A DNA stretch of 64,000 bases from assembly GCA_965206395.1 (NCBI GenBank), contig CBDBJK010000020.1, positions 138,866 to 202,865 of the forward strand. Direction: 5' to 3'. A program made the position numbers and the translations under genes. Below the pieces are notes generated by a model, which was given only the letters and a program-made list of their open reading frames with translations, ran no database searches and was not told the origin of the DNA. The stretch comes from CBDBJK01 sp965206395 (GTDB lineage: Bacteria > Chloroflexota > Dehalococcoidia > Lucifugimonadales > CATOSD01). Positions 36,995 to 45,903 of this stretch are shown here, piece after piece; positions within the stretch are counted from its first letter, which is position 1; every line of letters begins with the position of its first letter.

Positions 36995-38692
36995 TTAATT
37001 TTGCACGGATTCTATGACTTTGGTGGCCGAGCCGTAGATACCCCAGAAGAACTCGCTCACATTGCCAAGCCCGCCTGCTACCGCCACGACGAAGGAATCT
37101 GGACTGGCCGCAATCGGCACTTCCATATCTGGATATTCTTCCATCCATTGAAGGTCCGGGCGATCAAACCAGTTCCCCTGGCTATCCCGTTTCAGGTCAC
37201 GGCCTCGGAATATGCGCTTCAAGGGCATTCTGGCCGTCCTGTGGAGGTAATTCTTGACATCGGTTTTACTCCAACCTGCCTGGGCCATTATCCTCGCGTG
37301 GTCTGGAGCTATCAGGAGTGTGTGCTGAGCGAGCACCTTTTTGTTTATGGCAGGGTTCACTTTCCCGCCTTTGAGCCAGTCGCCTACAGGCGCGCTGCCG
37401 GTAAATTGCAGAGCCGAGGCCGCCACGTCCAGAATAGTCTCGGGTTCGGTGCTTGAGACGTCAACAATGCTGGCTACACCCGAAACGGCGACTACGGTAA
37501 CGGTGCTCTCCTGCGGCTTGTAACCTAACTCAACGTGGTATGGCGACCAGGGGCTGGCTTCTTCGTTTTCGGCGATGCACATGCTGTATTTGGTGGGCAA
37601 GCCCATAGTGTTGATGTCGGCTTCACCCGGATAGCAGTCGCCGATGTTCATGAGCGACAGGCGTAAGGATCGCCCGATGACGGTGTTAGCATAGTTAATG
37701 GCCCCCGGCCCCATGGCTGCGGTGCCGCTGTTGATGCGAAGCCGCTTGGCGATTGGGCCGTTAATCAGCAAGAGAGGGGCCTCCGGCACAGTCGATACCT
37801 GCATCTCGCGAAGGATGCACTGAGGCTCTGCAAGCGCCTCTACGGCAGCAATGAGAACAGGCAGATGCTCTGGCTGACATCCGGCGATCACGGCATTGAT
37901 TGCCAGCTTCTCTACGCTGGCAATACCAAATCCAGGTTCCATAATGGAGACAACGTCCTGGGGTTTTCGGCTAGTGCCCTTGAGCATACGTTCTACAGCC
38001 TCAGGCGTGGGTGGAATCACCGGGAAGCCGTCGCCCCAGCCCTTCTCCAGGAAGAGGGTATTGACCGCATCCAGGGTTGACATCAGATCGTCACCCCCAA
38101 CGGTCAGGGTTTCAGAGGCGGTTTCTGCTTTTTCGATGAGCGCAGGCTCTTTCACAGGCTCTAGCAGCCCTTGAAGAACACCATCTATCTGCTGTTCCAC
38201 CATGCCTTGAATGAGATCGTGACGTTGTCCTGCCACTACGTGCGGGATTGTAACCGAGGACAATAAAGGCTGGCCCCATGCACTGATGCTGGTGCGCCAG
38301 GCGGAGGAGAATTTCTCGGCAACTATGGCGACGGCGGGCAGTCCTGCCTTTTCTACGGCTACCGTGTCGTGGGCAAGCCACGACGTGCAGCCCCCTCAAT
38401 CAGCTGTTGAGCCAATCACCCCCTGGCATTCCTGAGCTATTCTTTCGATGTCCTCATCTGAGGCCACGGTACGCCCCCAGCCAATGGAGCCGGTATAGTT
38501 CTTGAATTGCACATCAGGATACCGCTCGCTTATCATCTCGGCGATGCGTGCGAGGGCCACGTCTCCGCCGGACTTCTGGTTCCAGTACAGGCCAATGGTC
38601 TTGCCATTCAGGGTGTCCAGCCTGGGTGCCGGACGAATCTTGTAGCCGGTGTATTTTGGAGCTACAGGACTTACGATTTCGATCTTTGACAT
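36995..38692 (-). CDS. UGSC-family selenoprotein (U-G-G-C motif) with large C-terminal domain
   Basis: Reading TGA at 38398-38396 as selenocysteine gives one 565-residue protein with U99 in GVIGSTADUGGCTSWLAHD. The UGSC family is known for U-G-S-C or C-G-S-C at this place; here the third residue is Gly. ATG 38692 follows GGAGGTGA by five bases. Residues 1-170 are the UGSC domain (GKTIGLYWNQKSGGD..., AGLPAVAIVAEKF, TIPHVVAG). Residues about 200-565 form a second region (TLFLEKGWGDGFPVIPPTPEAVERML, GFGIASVEKLAINAVIAGC) with no assigned catalytic role. It lies downstream of a peptide ABC transporter on the same strand. A nonsense mutation is unlikely since both halves are preserved. Confidence 0.9.
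38366..38384 (-). promoter_or_regulatory. Candidate bacterial SECIS hairpin
   Basis: On the minus strand, GTCGTGG, loop CTTGC, CCACGAC: a perfect 7-bp stem whose loop begins 18 bases after the TGA. The distance fits bacterial SECIS. The loop has G near its start only if the top G-C pair opens. Confidence 0.6.
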
Positions 38693-38847
38693 GGTCTCAC
38701 CTCCGCAGTTGGGTAGGATACACTCAGTCGTCTATGCGTGCCTAAGCCTGAGGCTATCGATACTCAGGGCCTCATACCATGTTAATCCTTGCCACCTTCA
38801 TAGTGCAACTACCCATTGTTAATACCAGGCCTAAGCGTGGCTACTCT

Positions 38848-39744
38848 CTAGCTGCCTCTCAGCTTGGGGTCCAGGACATCTCTCAGGGCGTCCCCAAAGA
38901 GGTTGATGCCAAACACCGCCATGCTTATTGCAACGCCCGGGAAAATCGCCATCCACGGCGCTATCTCAAAGTATCGTACGGCTTCTCCTGACAGATCCCT
39001 ACCCCAGGATGGCGCAGGAGGCTTGACCCCAAGGCCCAGGAAGCTGAGTGAGGCCTCTATCAGAATAGCTGCCCCCAGGAAGGCTGTGGCATAAACGATG
39101 AAAGGAGCCAGACTGTTTGGAAGCATGTGCCTAAAGACTATGCGCCAGGGGCTCGAACCAATTGCTATAGCTGCATCCATATACGGAGTGCCCTTCACTG
39201 CCAAGGCGCTGGACCGGACCAGCCGTGTAGTCCCGGGAATGAGAGGCACAGCAATAGCTATCATCACGTTATTTACGGAGCCTCCTAAAGCCGCTACCAG
39301 GGCCATGGCAAGGACAAGAGAGGGGAAGGCGAACATAATATCCATCAGACGCTGGAGAAGGTTATCTATGACTCCCCCAAAGTAGGCGCTTCCAAGACCG
39401 AATATGAGTCCAATCCCGGTCCCTATAGTAGTAGCCACTACTCCAACGTACATCGAGATGCGCGCGCCATAGATGACGCGGCTGTAGATATCTCGCCCCA
39501 GGCTGTCAGTGCCGAACCAAAAATCGGTTGATGGTGACTCTAGACGGTCCTGGCGGAATTGAAAGTTCGGGTCGTGACGGGCCACAAGCGGAGCAAAGAT
39601 CGCAACAATGATAAACACCAACAGCGTTACAGCACCGATGGCACCCAAAGGTTTGCGTTTGGAGAAGCTCCCTACTGAGTGAAGCCAGCCTCTCCTTCGG
39701 ATAGGGCGCAATTGTGCTTGTGTGTCTTCTGAACTAAGGGCCAT
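38848..39744 (-). CDS. Peptide/nickel-type ABC transporter permease (DppC-like)
   Basis: 298-residue inner-membrane permease with a basic N-terminal tail, one TM before the core (PLGAIGAVTLLVFIIVAIFAPL), FGTDSLGRDIYSRVIYGARIS typical of DppC/OppC, and the EAA loop (MDAAIAIGSSPWRIVFRHMLPNSL, shown in parts). ATG 39744 follows GAGG. It forms the second permease of the cluster, 17 bases after the DppB-like gene. Confidence 0.93.
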   Translation of the reverse strand: MALSSEDTQAQLRPIRRRGWLHSVGSFSKRKPLGAIGAVTLLVFIIVAIFAPLVARHDPNFQFRQDRLESPSTDFWFGTDSLGRDIYSRVIYGARISMYVGVVATTIGTGIGLIFGLGSAYFGGVIDNLLQRLMDIMFAFPSLVLAMALVAALGGSVNNVMIAIAVPLIPGTTRLVRSSALAVKGTPYMDAAIAIGSSPWRIVFRHMLPNSLAPFIVYATAFLGAAILIEASLSFLGLGVKPPAPSWGRDLSGEAVRYFEIAPWMAIFPGVAISMAVFGINLFGDALRDVLDPKLRGS

Positions 39745-39761
39745 GCCAGAACCTCATGAAA

Positions 39762-40718
39762 TCAGGCGTACTTGATCCTGGGGTCTATCCATGCATACAG
39801 CAAATCCACAACTATATTTACCACCACTACTACCCCAGCAAAGATGAATACCAACGCCTGCACCGTACTATAATCACGGTTAAAAATGGACTCTACCAGC
39901 AGACGGCCTATCCCAGGTATCCGGAAGACTGTCTCAATTATCACGATACCCCCGAAAAGGGCTATGATCTCCAAGCCGATGAGAGTAACTACTGGAAGGA
40001 TTGCGTTTTTCAAGGCGTGACGGTTCATCACCACTGAATTACGAAGCCCCTTGGCCCGCGCAGTACGGATGTAATCCTCCCGCAGGATCTCTAACATACT
40101 AGACCTGGTCATACGAGTACCCAGGGCCGAGAGGCGAAACCCAGTGGCCAGAGCCGGAAAGGCGAGCTGTTGGAAGTTCAACCAGGGGTCTCTCCAAAAG
40201 GGAGCGTAATCAAGGGGTGGGAACCAATTGAACAATAGCAACAGGGCTAAAATTATCAGGATACCGATGAAAAAATTAGGGATTGAAAGCGCCCCAATGC
40301 TAACAATGCGCAGAGCGTAGTCCACCCATGAGTCTTGCTTTAGTGCTGCTAGGACGCCGGAAGGAATGGCGATGGCGGTAGAGATGAATATTACCATCAC
40401 CAATAGATTGAGGGTAATGGGGTATCGCCGCTTTATTTCTTCTGTTATCACCTCTCCAGTGTAGAGAGACCTGCCGAAGTCAAAGCGGATCGCTCCCCAG
40501 AGCCATTTACCATACTGAACGTGCAGGGGATCTTCGAGGCCTAGCTTTTCGCGGAGTTGCTGTACCATCTCCTCGGAGCCTTCCTGGTCCATCTGAGCGC
40601 CCAAGATAGCCGCGGTCACGTCTCCGGGCACCACGCGCATGATGAGGAATACCAGTGTAACAGCTCCAAGGAATGTAGGTACAGCGAAGACAACCCTGCG
40701 GAGTATGTATTTCTGCAT
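39762..40718 (-). CDS. Peptide/nickel-type ABC transporter permease (DppB-like)
   Basis: 318-residue permease starting MQKYILRRVVFAVPTFLGAV, with the DppB-type periplasmic loop (MRVVPGDVTAAILGAQ), GRSLYTGEVITEEIKRRYP and the EAA loop (EDYIRTARAKGLRNSVVM). Partner of the DppC-like protein. No ATPase subunit is encoded in the window, so ATPases must come from elsewhere in the genome. Confidence 0.93.
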   Translation of the reverse strand: MQKYILRRVVFAVPTFLGAVTLVFLIMRVVPGDVTAAILGAQMDQEGSEEMVQQLREKLGLEDPLHVQYGKWLWGAIRFDFGRSLYTGEVITEEIKRRYPITLNLLVMVIFISTAIAIPSGVLAALKQDSWVDYALRIVSIGALSIPNFFIGILIILALLLLFNWFPPLDYAPFWRDPWLNFQQLAFPALATGFRLSALGTRMTRSSMLEILREDYIRTARAKGLRNSVVMNRHALKNAILPVVTLIGLEIIALFGGIVIIETVFRIPGIGRLLVESIFNRDYSTVQALVFIFAGVVVVVNIVVDLLYAWIDPRIKYA

Positions 40719-40771
40719 AATAGTCCTAAGTCAGGTAGGCTGAACGGCCTGCATTAAGCCCAACCTTCAGA

Positions 40772-40818
40772 GGGCACTGATGAGCCCGACAGATGGTCTG
40801 TTGAGCTCATCAGTGCCC
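40772..40818 (-). terminator. Strong hairpin inside the ABC operon
   Basis: GGGCACTGATGAGC (40772-40785) and its perfect complement (40805-40818) enclose a 19-base loop that itself contains CAGA/TCTG. It sits between the binding-protein gene and the permease genes, where partial termination or 3'-end stabilisation usually raises binding protein over permeases. Confidence 0.65.
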
Positions 40819-40864
40819 CCCTGCTTTTCCCGCTAAAGCGATTGTGGATCGGGCCGGTGATCAC

Positions 40865-42943
40865 CTATCTGCATTTGCCTTCTGTGCACCAGGTCGACTC
40901 CAAGCGATCATTGTTGTAAGTCCAGTCGGCTAGTTTCATCTCCCAGCTCTGCACATTGTCCCAATGCAAGGTTGCCTGCCACCAGTAGTATGGGCGGTGG
41001 TCTGGCAGGTCCTCAAGCAGAATACGTTCTATCTGGTGTGTCAGATCAATACGCTTCTGTAGGTCTAACTCCTGGGATTGCTGTTGGAACAAGGTATCAA
41101 AATCCGGGTTGCAATACCCCACATAATTGGACGAGTTGTCGCATAGGAACCGTGCCCAGTAGCCATCCGGGTCGTCAAACGGAGTGGACGAAGGAAGGGC
41201 CATCATGGAGAATTCCCCAGCGTTTCGACGACTTACGATGGTGGCAGTATCGACTACAGTCACCTCAACATCGATCCCAATTAGCTTGAGGTCCTGCTGT
41301 GCCGTCAAGGCAGCGTTCTGGTAGGAAATACCGAAACGCACCAGGAGCTCGTCCTCGAAACCGTCAGCTAACCCTGCCGCTTCCATCAGTGCCTTCGCCT
41401 CAGCAATTCGTGGCCCCATGTCCCGCTTGAAGAATGAGTAGGTGTTTCGCTCTTCTAGAGGAAGTGCAAAGGGGAGATGAGGCCCAATGAAGGCGCCGGG
41501 CGTGCCCCACCCTTCGATTGCGGTATCAATAGTTTCCCACTGGTCAATGACCAGCCAGACAGCTTCGCGCACCCGCACGTCATCCCACGGTGGCTTATTC
41601 AGGTTAATCATTATGTTGTGCCAGGCGTTGCGGGGTGCTGTGATCAACTTTGCATCACCAGGAAACAGGCTTATGATCTGCTTGGCTACGGAGGGCTCCA
41701 GGTGCTGCGCCAGGCCTGTAGTCGAAAGCTGACGGGCGCGGAACGCCGCAGACATAGTAGTCAGGTCTGGGAAGACTATGTCTTTGTATCCGTCCAGGTA
41801 AGGGCGGTCCGGTTTCCAGTAGTTCGGGTTCCGCTCAGCCTCAAACGAGATGCCCTGTATGTGAGATTTGAATTGGAACGGCCCCGTGCCGTCCAGGAAG
41901 GAATCCTGCTTTTCGAAGCCGCTACGGGGATCTTCAGACGCCACTACAGCATCTGCTACTGATTTAGGCTGAATAACAAACCGGGCTCCAGCCATAGCCG
42001 TCAGGAATGCCGCCATACGCTGTTCTAACGTCACTGTTAGTGTGCTTTCATCAAGACACGCAGAGCTTTCGTAGGGAGCAAGCGCTCCTGCCAGAGTGGC
42101 CACCTTGGAATTCGTCATCTTGTCCAGGGATGCCTTGGCATCCTGACAAGCGAAAGGATTACCACTGTGGTAATTAACGTCATCGCGTAGATTGAAAGTG
42201 TAGGTCGTTCCCGCCGAGTCCACGTCCCAACTCTCCGCCAACTCAGGAAGCAAAACGCCGGGGTTGTTCTGGTCATACGTCAGTAGGGCGTTATAGGTCG
42301 GGCCAATAGGCTGCACAGCGTTGTAAGTACCTGTCCAGTGTACGTCAAAGCTGATTATTCCCTCGTTGGTAGGGAAGACAAGAATGCCACCGTTGACTAT
42401 ATCACCCGCCTGCGCCCCTGAAGACGGATCCGTCGCAGTCACCACCTGCGCCAGCGCCGATTGGATGGCCTCTTGGACCTGGTCCTGGGTCACTCCGGGA
42501 CTCATGGACAATGCATCGGCTATAGCGGAGGCCACTTGTGATTCCGTCACACCAGGTCTCGACGATAGCTCATTAGCTATGGCCGCGGCCACTTGTGCTT
42601 CCGTCACACCGGGCCTCGTAGACAGTGCATCGGCTATAGCGGAGGCCACCTGTGCTTCCGTCACCCCAGGCCTCTCAGACATCGCGCTGGATATGGCCGA
42701 AGCCACCTCCTGCACAGTGACTCCAGGCTGTTGTGCCATTGCATCCCGTACCGCCTTAGCAACTTCTTCGGAGGATGCCCCCTGAGGCTGCGCCGCGATG
42801 GCCTGCTGGATCAACGCCGCGGCATCTATGGGAACGGCTGTGGGTGTTTCCTCAGCAGATGAGCAGGCGGCCGCTGCCAACATGACCAACAACATAGGAA
42901 TGAATAGCAACCCTCTCGACTTGAGTAACCTGGAACGCTCCAT
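40865..42943 (-). CDS. Extracellular solute-binding protein (family 5), lipoprotein
   Basis: 692 residues. Signal peptide with lipobox (LLVMLAAAACSSAEE). Residues about 40-180 form an unusual repeat region with units such as SERPGVTEAQVASAIADAL. The binding domain follows: FDVHWTGTYN, ESWDVDSAGTTYTFNLRDDVNYHSG, FLDGTGPFQFKSH, and DHRPYYWWQATLHWDNV. Such proteins deliver peptides or other solutes to Dpp-type permeases. ATG 42943 follows GGAGG, which excludes the longer frame to 43012. Confidence 0.93.
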   Translation of the reverse strand: MERSRLLKSRGLLFIPMLLVMLAAAACSSAEETPTAVPIDAAALIQQAIAAQPQGASSEEVAKAVRDAMAQQPGVTVQEVASAISSAMSERPGVTEAQVASAIADALSTRPGVTEAQVAAAIANELSSRPGVTESQVASAIADALSMSPGVTQDQVQEAIQSALAQVVTATDPSSGAQAGDIVNGGILVFPTNEGIISFDVHWTGTYNAVQPIGPTYNALLTYDQNNPGVLLPELAESWDVDSAGTTYTFNLRDDVNYHSGNPFACQDAKASLDKMTNSKVATLAGALAPYESSACLDESTLTVTLEQRMAAFLTAMAGARFVIQPKSVADAVVASEDPRSGFEKQDSFLDGTGPFQFKSHIQGISFEAERNPNYWKPDRPYLDGYKDIVFPDLTTMSAAFRARQLSTTGLAQHLEPSVAKQIISLFPGDAKLITAPRNAWHNIMINLNKPPWDDVRVREAVWLVIDQWETIDTAIEGWGTPGAFIGPHLPFALPLEERNTYSFFKRDMGPRIAEAKALMEAAGLADGFEDELLVRFGISYQNAALTAQQDLKLIGIDVEVTVVDTATIVSRRNAGEFSMMALPSSTPFDDPDGYWARFLCDNSSNYVGYCNPDFDTLFQQQSQELDLQKRIDLTHQIERILLEDLPDHRPYYWWQATLHWDNVQSWEMKLADWTYNNDRLESTWCTEGKCR
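42440..42790 (-). repeat. Tandem 63-66 base coding repeat in binding-protein gene
   Basis: Six imperfect units of about 21-22 codons encode [S]xxPGVTExQVAxAIAxAL. The middle units are almost identical at DNA level (the GTCACACCGGGCCTCG-type segment recurs). The segment forms a helical stalk between lipobox and binding domain. Confidence 0.85.
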
Positions 42944-43629
42944 TACGAACCTCCACACGTCTATGCAGTAAAGCTGCTTAAACCATATTGAATCATAAGT
43001 TCGCTCAAACACGTGATTTCAAGAAGGTCACGGAATGAGCGGTATTACTGGGGCCAATCGCTAAGAATCGAAAGGCGCTATTTTCAATCGCAGATTGAAC
43101 ACCCGAGTCTTTCATCATATCGAATCCGGTTTGTCAACTAAATTGGTGTAACGAGTTCGCGACGGGTACCGTACCTGGGGTCATTTCGAAAGCCAAGCCA
43201 ACCGAATTAGGACCAGGGCCATAGAGGCGAAGGCGTGGATATGGCAACCCAGAAGGCTATTGGCGGCTCAATCTTATCAAAAGTCTTCTTGTACACAAAT
43301 ACGAAAGCGCTCAAGGCTCGACTTTGTGCATTAGAGCAGCATTGCATAGTGTTGCGGTAAAGCTACTGGCCATCTACTCTTCGTGTATCGTCCGCCAAAG
43401 CCGACATGCCAAAAGTAGACGGCCAGACGACAGGTATGGATGCGTTCGAGCGATTGCGTTCGATTAGATCGTCTCACCCTGCTCTCACACTTCTGAGCTA
43501 CCTGTGTACAATGTCGAGCTTAGAGTTGGACATTTCCTTCACACCTATCTGAGAATAGGGATGTACCATTGTAATACCTCAAACCCAAGGCTCACTCAAT
43601 ATGCGGAGTTGTTTCTGGATGACCACCTA
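42944..43629. other. Intergenic region with possible transposase traces
   Basis: About 690 bases upstream of the ABC operon, so it must hold its promoter; none is obvious. On the minus strand, around 43190-43260, a short stretch reads like the C-terminal end of a transposase (HIHAFASMALVLIRL), too short to classify. Confidence 0.3.
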
Positions 43630-44878
43630 GTGGTTCAACGTTTTTGTATTGATGGGTAGAGTGACTTTAGCTTGATGCGCGCATCCTCGGTAGTGAAGCG
43701 CCAATCCACTCGTATCACATCCCGGTTGCGTTGATTCTGCCAAGCATTGACCTCGCCGCGCAGGATGTCTTGATTGGCAATCCGTCGGTCCAGGCACTGT
43801 CGAGCCAGCACACCGATCTCTATCTCCGCCATATTCAACCAACTCCCGTGTTTGGGAGTGTAGTGTATCTCCAGTCGCTCAGCTATACGCCTCGCCTCAG
43901 CAGGCTCGAATGCCTCGTATAGCGAGGACAGCTTGTGAGTGTTGAGATTGTCCATTACCAGCACGATCCGGTCTCTGTCAGGGTAGTCCTCGTCGACCAG
44001 TTTCTTTATCACATGCGCCCAGTCCACCTTCGTGCGACGCTCTCTGACCTCGACTCGGCGCCATCCGTCCAACGGTGCAAACAGCATGAACAGGCTGCTC
44101 ACTCCATTGCGCTCGTATTCGTAGTCGTATGCCGCCGATAAGCCGGGCGCTGCGGGACGCGGCACTCGCGTCTCCTTGACTTGCTGTTTGCTCGTCTCAT
44201 CCATGCACACCAGAACCTCATTCCCATCGTACGGCCGTTGGTAGACCTCCAGTACGTCTTCCATCACGTCTTCCATCGCGCACACAAACTCCGCGCTCTG
44301 ACCGGGCGGGATGCACCAACTCTGCTTCAGCCACGGCTTCAGTTCGTTTTTTTTTAAGCGCCTGGCGAACCGTCTCGGTGCTAATGGTCCCGACTATCTC
44401 ACACTCGACCAACTGGTCAGCCAACAGCTTCAGGGTCCAACTGGCACGCCCCTCCGGCGGTTCCCCGCAGGCCATCGCTATCAACCGTGCTTCACCTTCG
44501 CCGTCCAGTCTCTTTTGACGCCGACGCAGTTGCTTTTTGCGATTCAGCGCAGACTCGACCCCCTCCTCCACACAGCGCTTGCGTATTCGCTCGACCGTTG
44601 ACTGTCCCACACCGAGCGCGCTGGTGATGTCCGCGTCCTTCATTCCCCCGTCCGAGCGTGACTCATCGCTCATCAGCAGAATGCGCGCATGGGTCTGTTT
44701 GTACGCCGCAGCCCGACCGCGTGAGACCAAGGCGTTGAGTTCCTGTTGTTCGTCGGTAGTCAGTCTGATACGGTACTTCTTGGTAGACATCATGGTTCCT
44801 CCTCGGTTCAACGTTACGATTGAACCCCCAAGAGGAACAATGACTATCATGGTATTCATTTCAATGATGTTGGACCAC
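43630..44878 (-). mobile_element. IS630-family element (type A), complete copy 2
   Basis: 1249 bp between GTGGTTCAACGTT and its partner ending TTGGACCAC, flanked by TA at 43628-43629 and 44879-44880. The right flank is interior IS1182 sequence; the left flank is not. Confidence 0.93.
43635..44793 (-). CDS. IS630-family transposase in two frames (type A)
   Basis: The N-terminal frame starts at ATG 44793 (after GAGGAGG) and holds HTH domains (TTDEQQELNALVSRGRAAAYKQTHARILLMSDE; ALGVGQSTVERIRKRCVEEG). The C-terminal frame carries LVCMDETSKQQ, LVMDNLNTHK and HGSWLNMAEIE. They join at a run of nine As: reading eight gives ALKKNELKPWLKQSWCIPP, the family consensus. Full length therefore needs slippage by one base. 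Confidence 0.9.
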
Positions 44879-44880
44879 TA

Positions 44881-45634
44881 GTCCCCATGGTAGAGCAGGC
44901 AGAAAGTGCGTTGGGAGAACGAGTCGAGATAACCCTGGCAGACGGTGGCTACCATACAGCGGCAAACCTTGAAGCTGGTGCAAAACGGGGTCAGACGTTC
45001 GTCATGCCTGAGCGATACCACAAGGGAGTTCAGGGACCTTACTTCAAAGACCGGTTCATTTATGACCCAACCACAGACGGCTACCTATGCCCACAAGGGC
45101 AAAGGCTACCATTCCGAGGCATCGCCAAAGAACGGGAAGATTCCGGGTCCGATACGTCTGTACAGAGCTTCACGAACCGTATGTCGCGTCTGTCCAGCCT
45201 ATGGGGTGTGCGCCAGAGACAAGCACTCAGGCAGAGCCCTATGGATTGGACCGTCAGATGCTCTGCTGCGAAGGCATCGGGAGTGGATGCCCACCGAGGA
45301 GCCTCAAAGACTGTACTCCCGACGAAAAGGACTGGTCGAGCCAGTCTTTGGCATACTCAAGGAACAGATGGGTGCCAGAAGGTTCCTGCTAAAGGGCCTT
45401 GCCAACGTGAAAGCAGAGTTCACTCTGTTGGCAGTCGCATTCAACCTCAAGACCTTCTGTCGCATACTCTCCACATCTAGCCATCCGGCTCTAGCCTAAC
45501 CCACATACTGGCTGTAAATTTCCTACCTGCACTTGAAAGTATTCGCAATCCACGACTGCAATGGCTTAACCTATTGAGTTATACCTCTCTACCGTTCTAC
45601 CGTACAAGCCGCGGCACTACTTCTGAGACAGGCT
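44881..45634 (+). pseudogene. IS1182-family fragment with frameshifted transposase
   Basis: Matches the second half of the IS1182 transposase (from VPMVEQAESALGERVEITLADGG to the C terminus at 45499) and ends with the inverted repeat ACTTCTGAGACAGGCTC at 45618-45634. The 5' half is missing at the IS630 junction. A frameshift near 45125 separates GIAK from GKIPGPIRLYRASRT. It differs at many residues from the intact copy, so it is an older insertion. Confidence 0.88.
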
Positions 45635-45903
45635 CGAGGGTCGAACTACACCCTGAACAACCCTTTCAAGTGCTGCTCGCGGCTTGACCTTGCACGGCTG
45701 TAATAAGAGGCAGCGGCTATCATACGGCAGTTCTTACGCTACAATCATTCTCACAGTCATCCACTTGATTACATGGCCATAAGTTATGTCAACGGCATGA
45801 TGCATCACCAAACCTGACATTTGTCAGTTCTAGCCATTCGGAAAATTCGACAGAGTAGCCATCAATTTGGCCATTGCATTTCCGATTCCAGTCTACGTGT
45901 CAC
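45635..45903. other. Intergenic region after IS1182 fragment
   Basis: The first 50 bases (GAGGGTCGAACTACACC and on) resemble those following the intact IS1182 at 36208-36260, with divergence. The remainder shows no gene. Confidence 0.4.
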
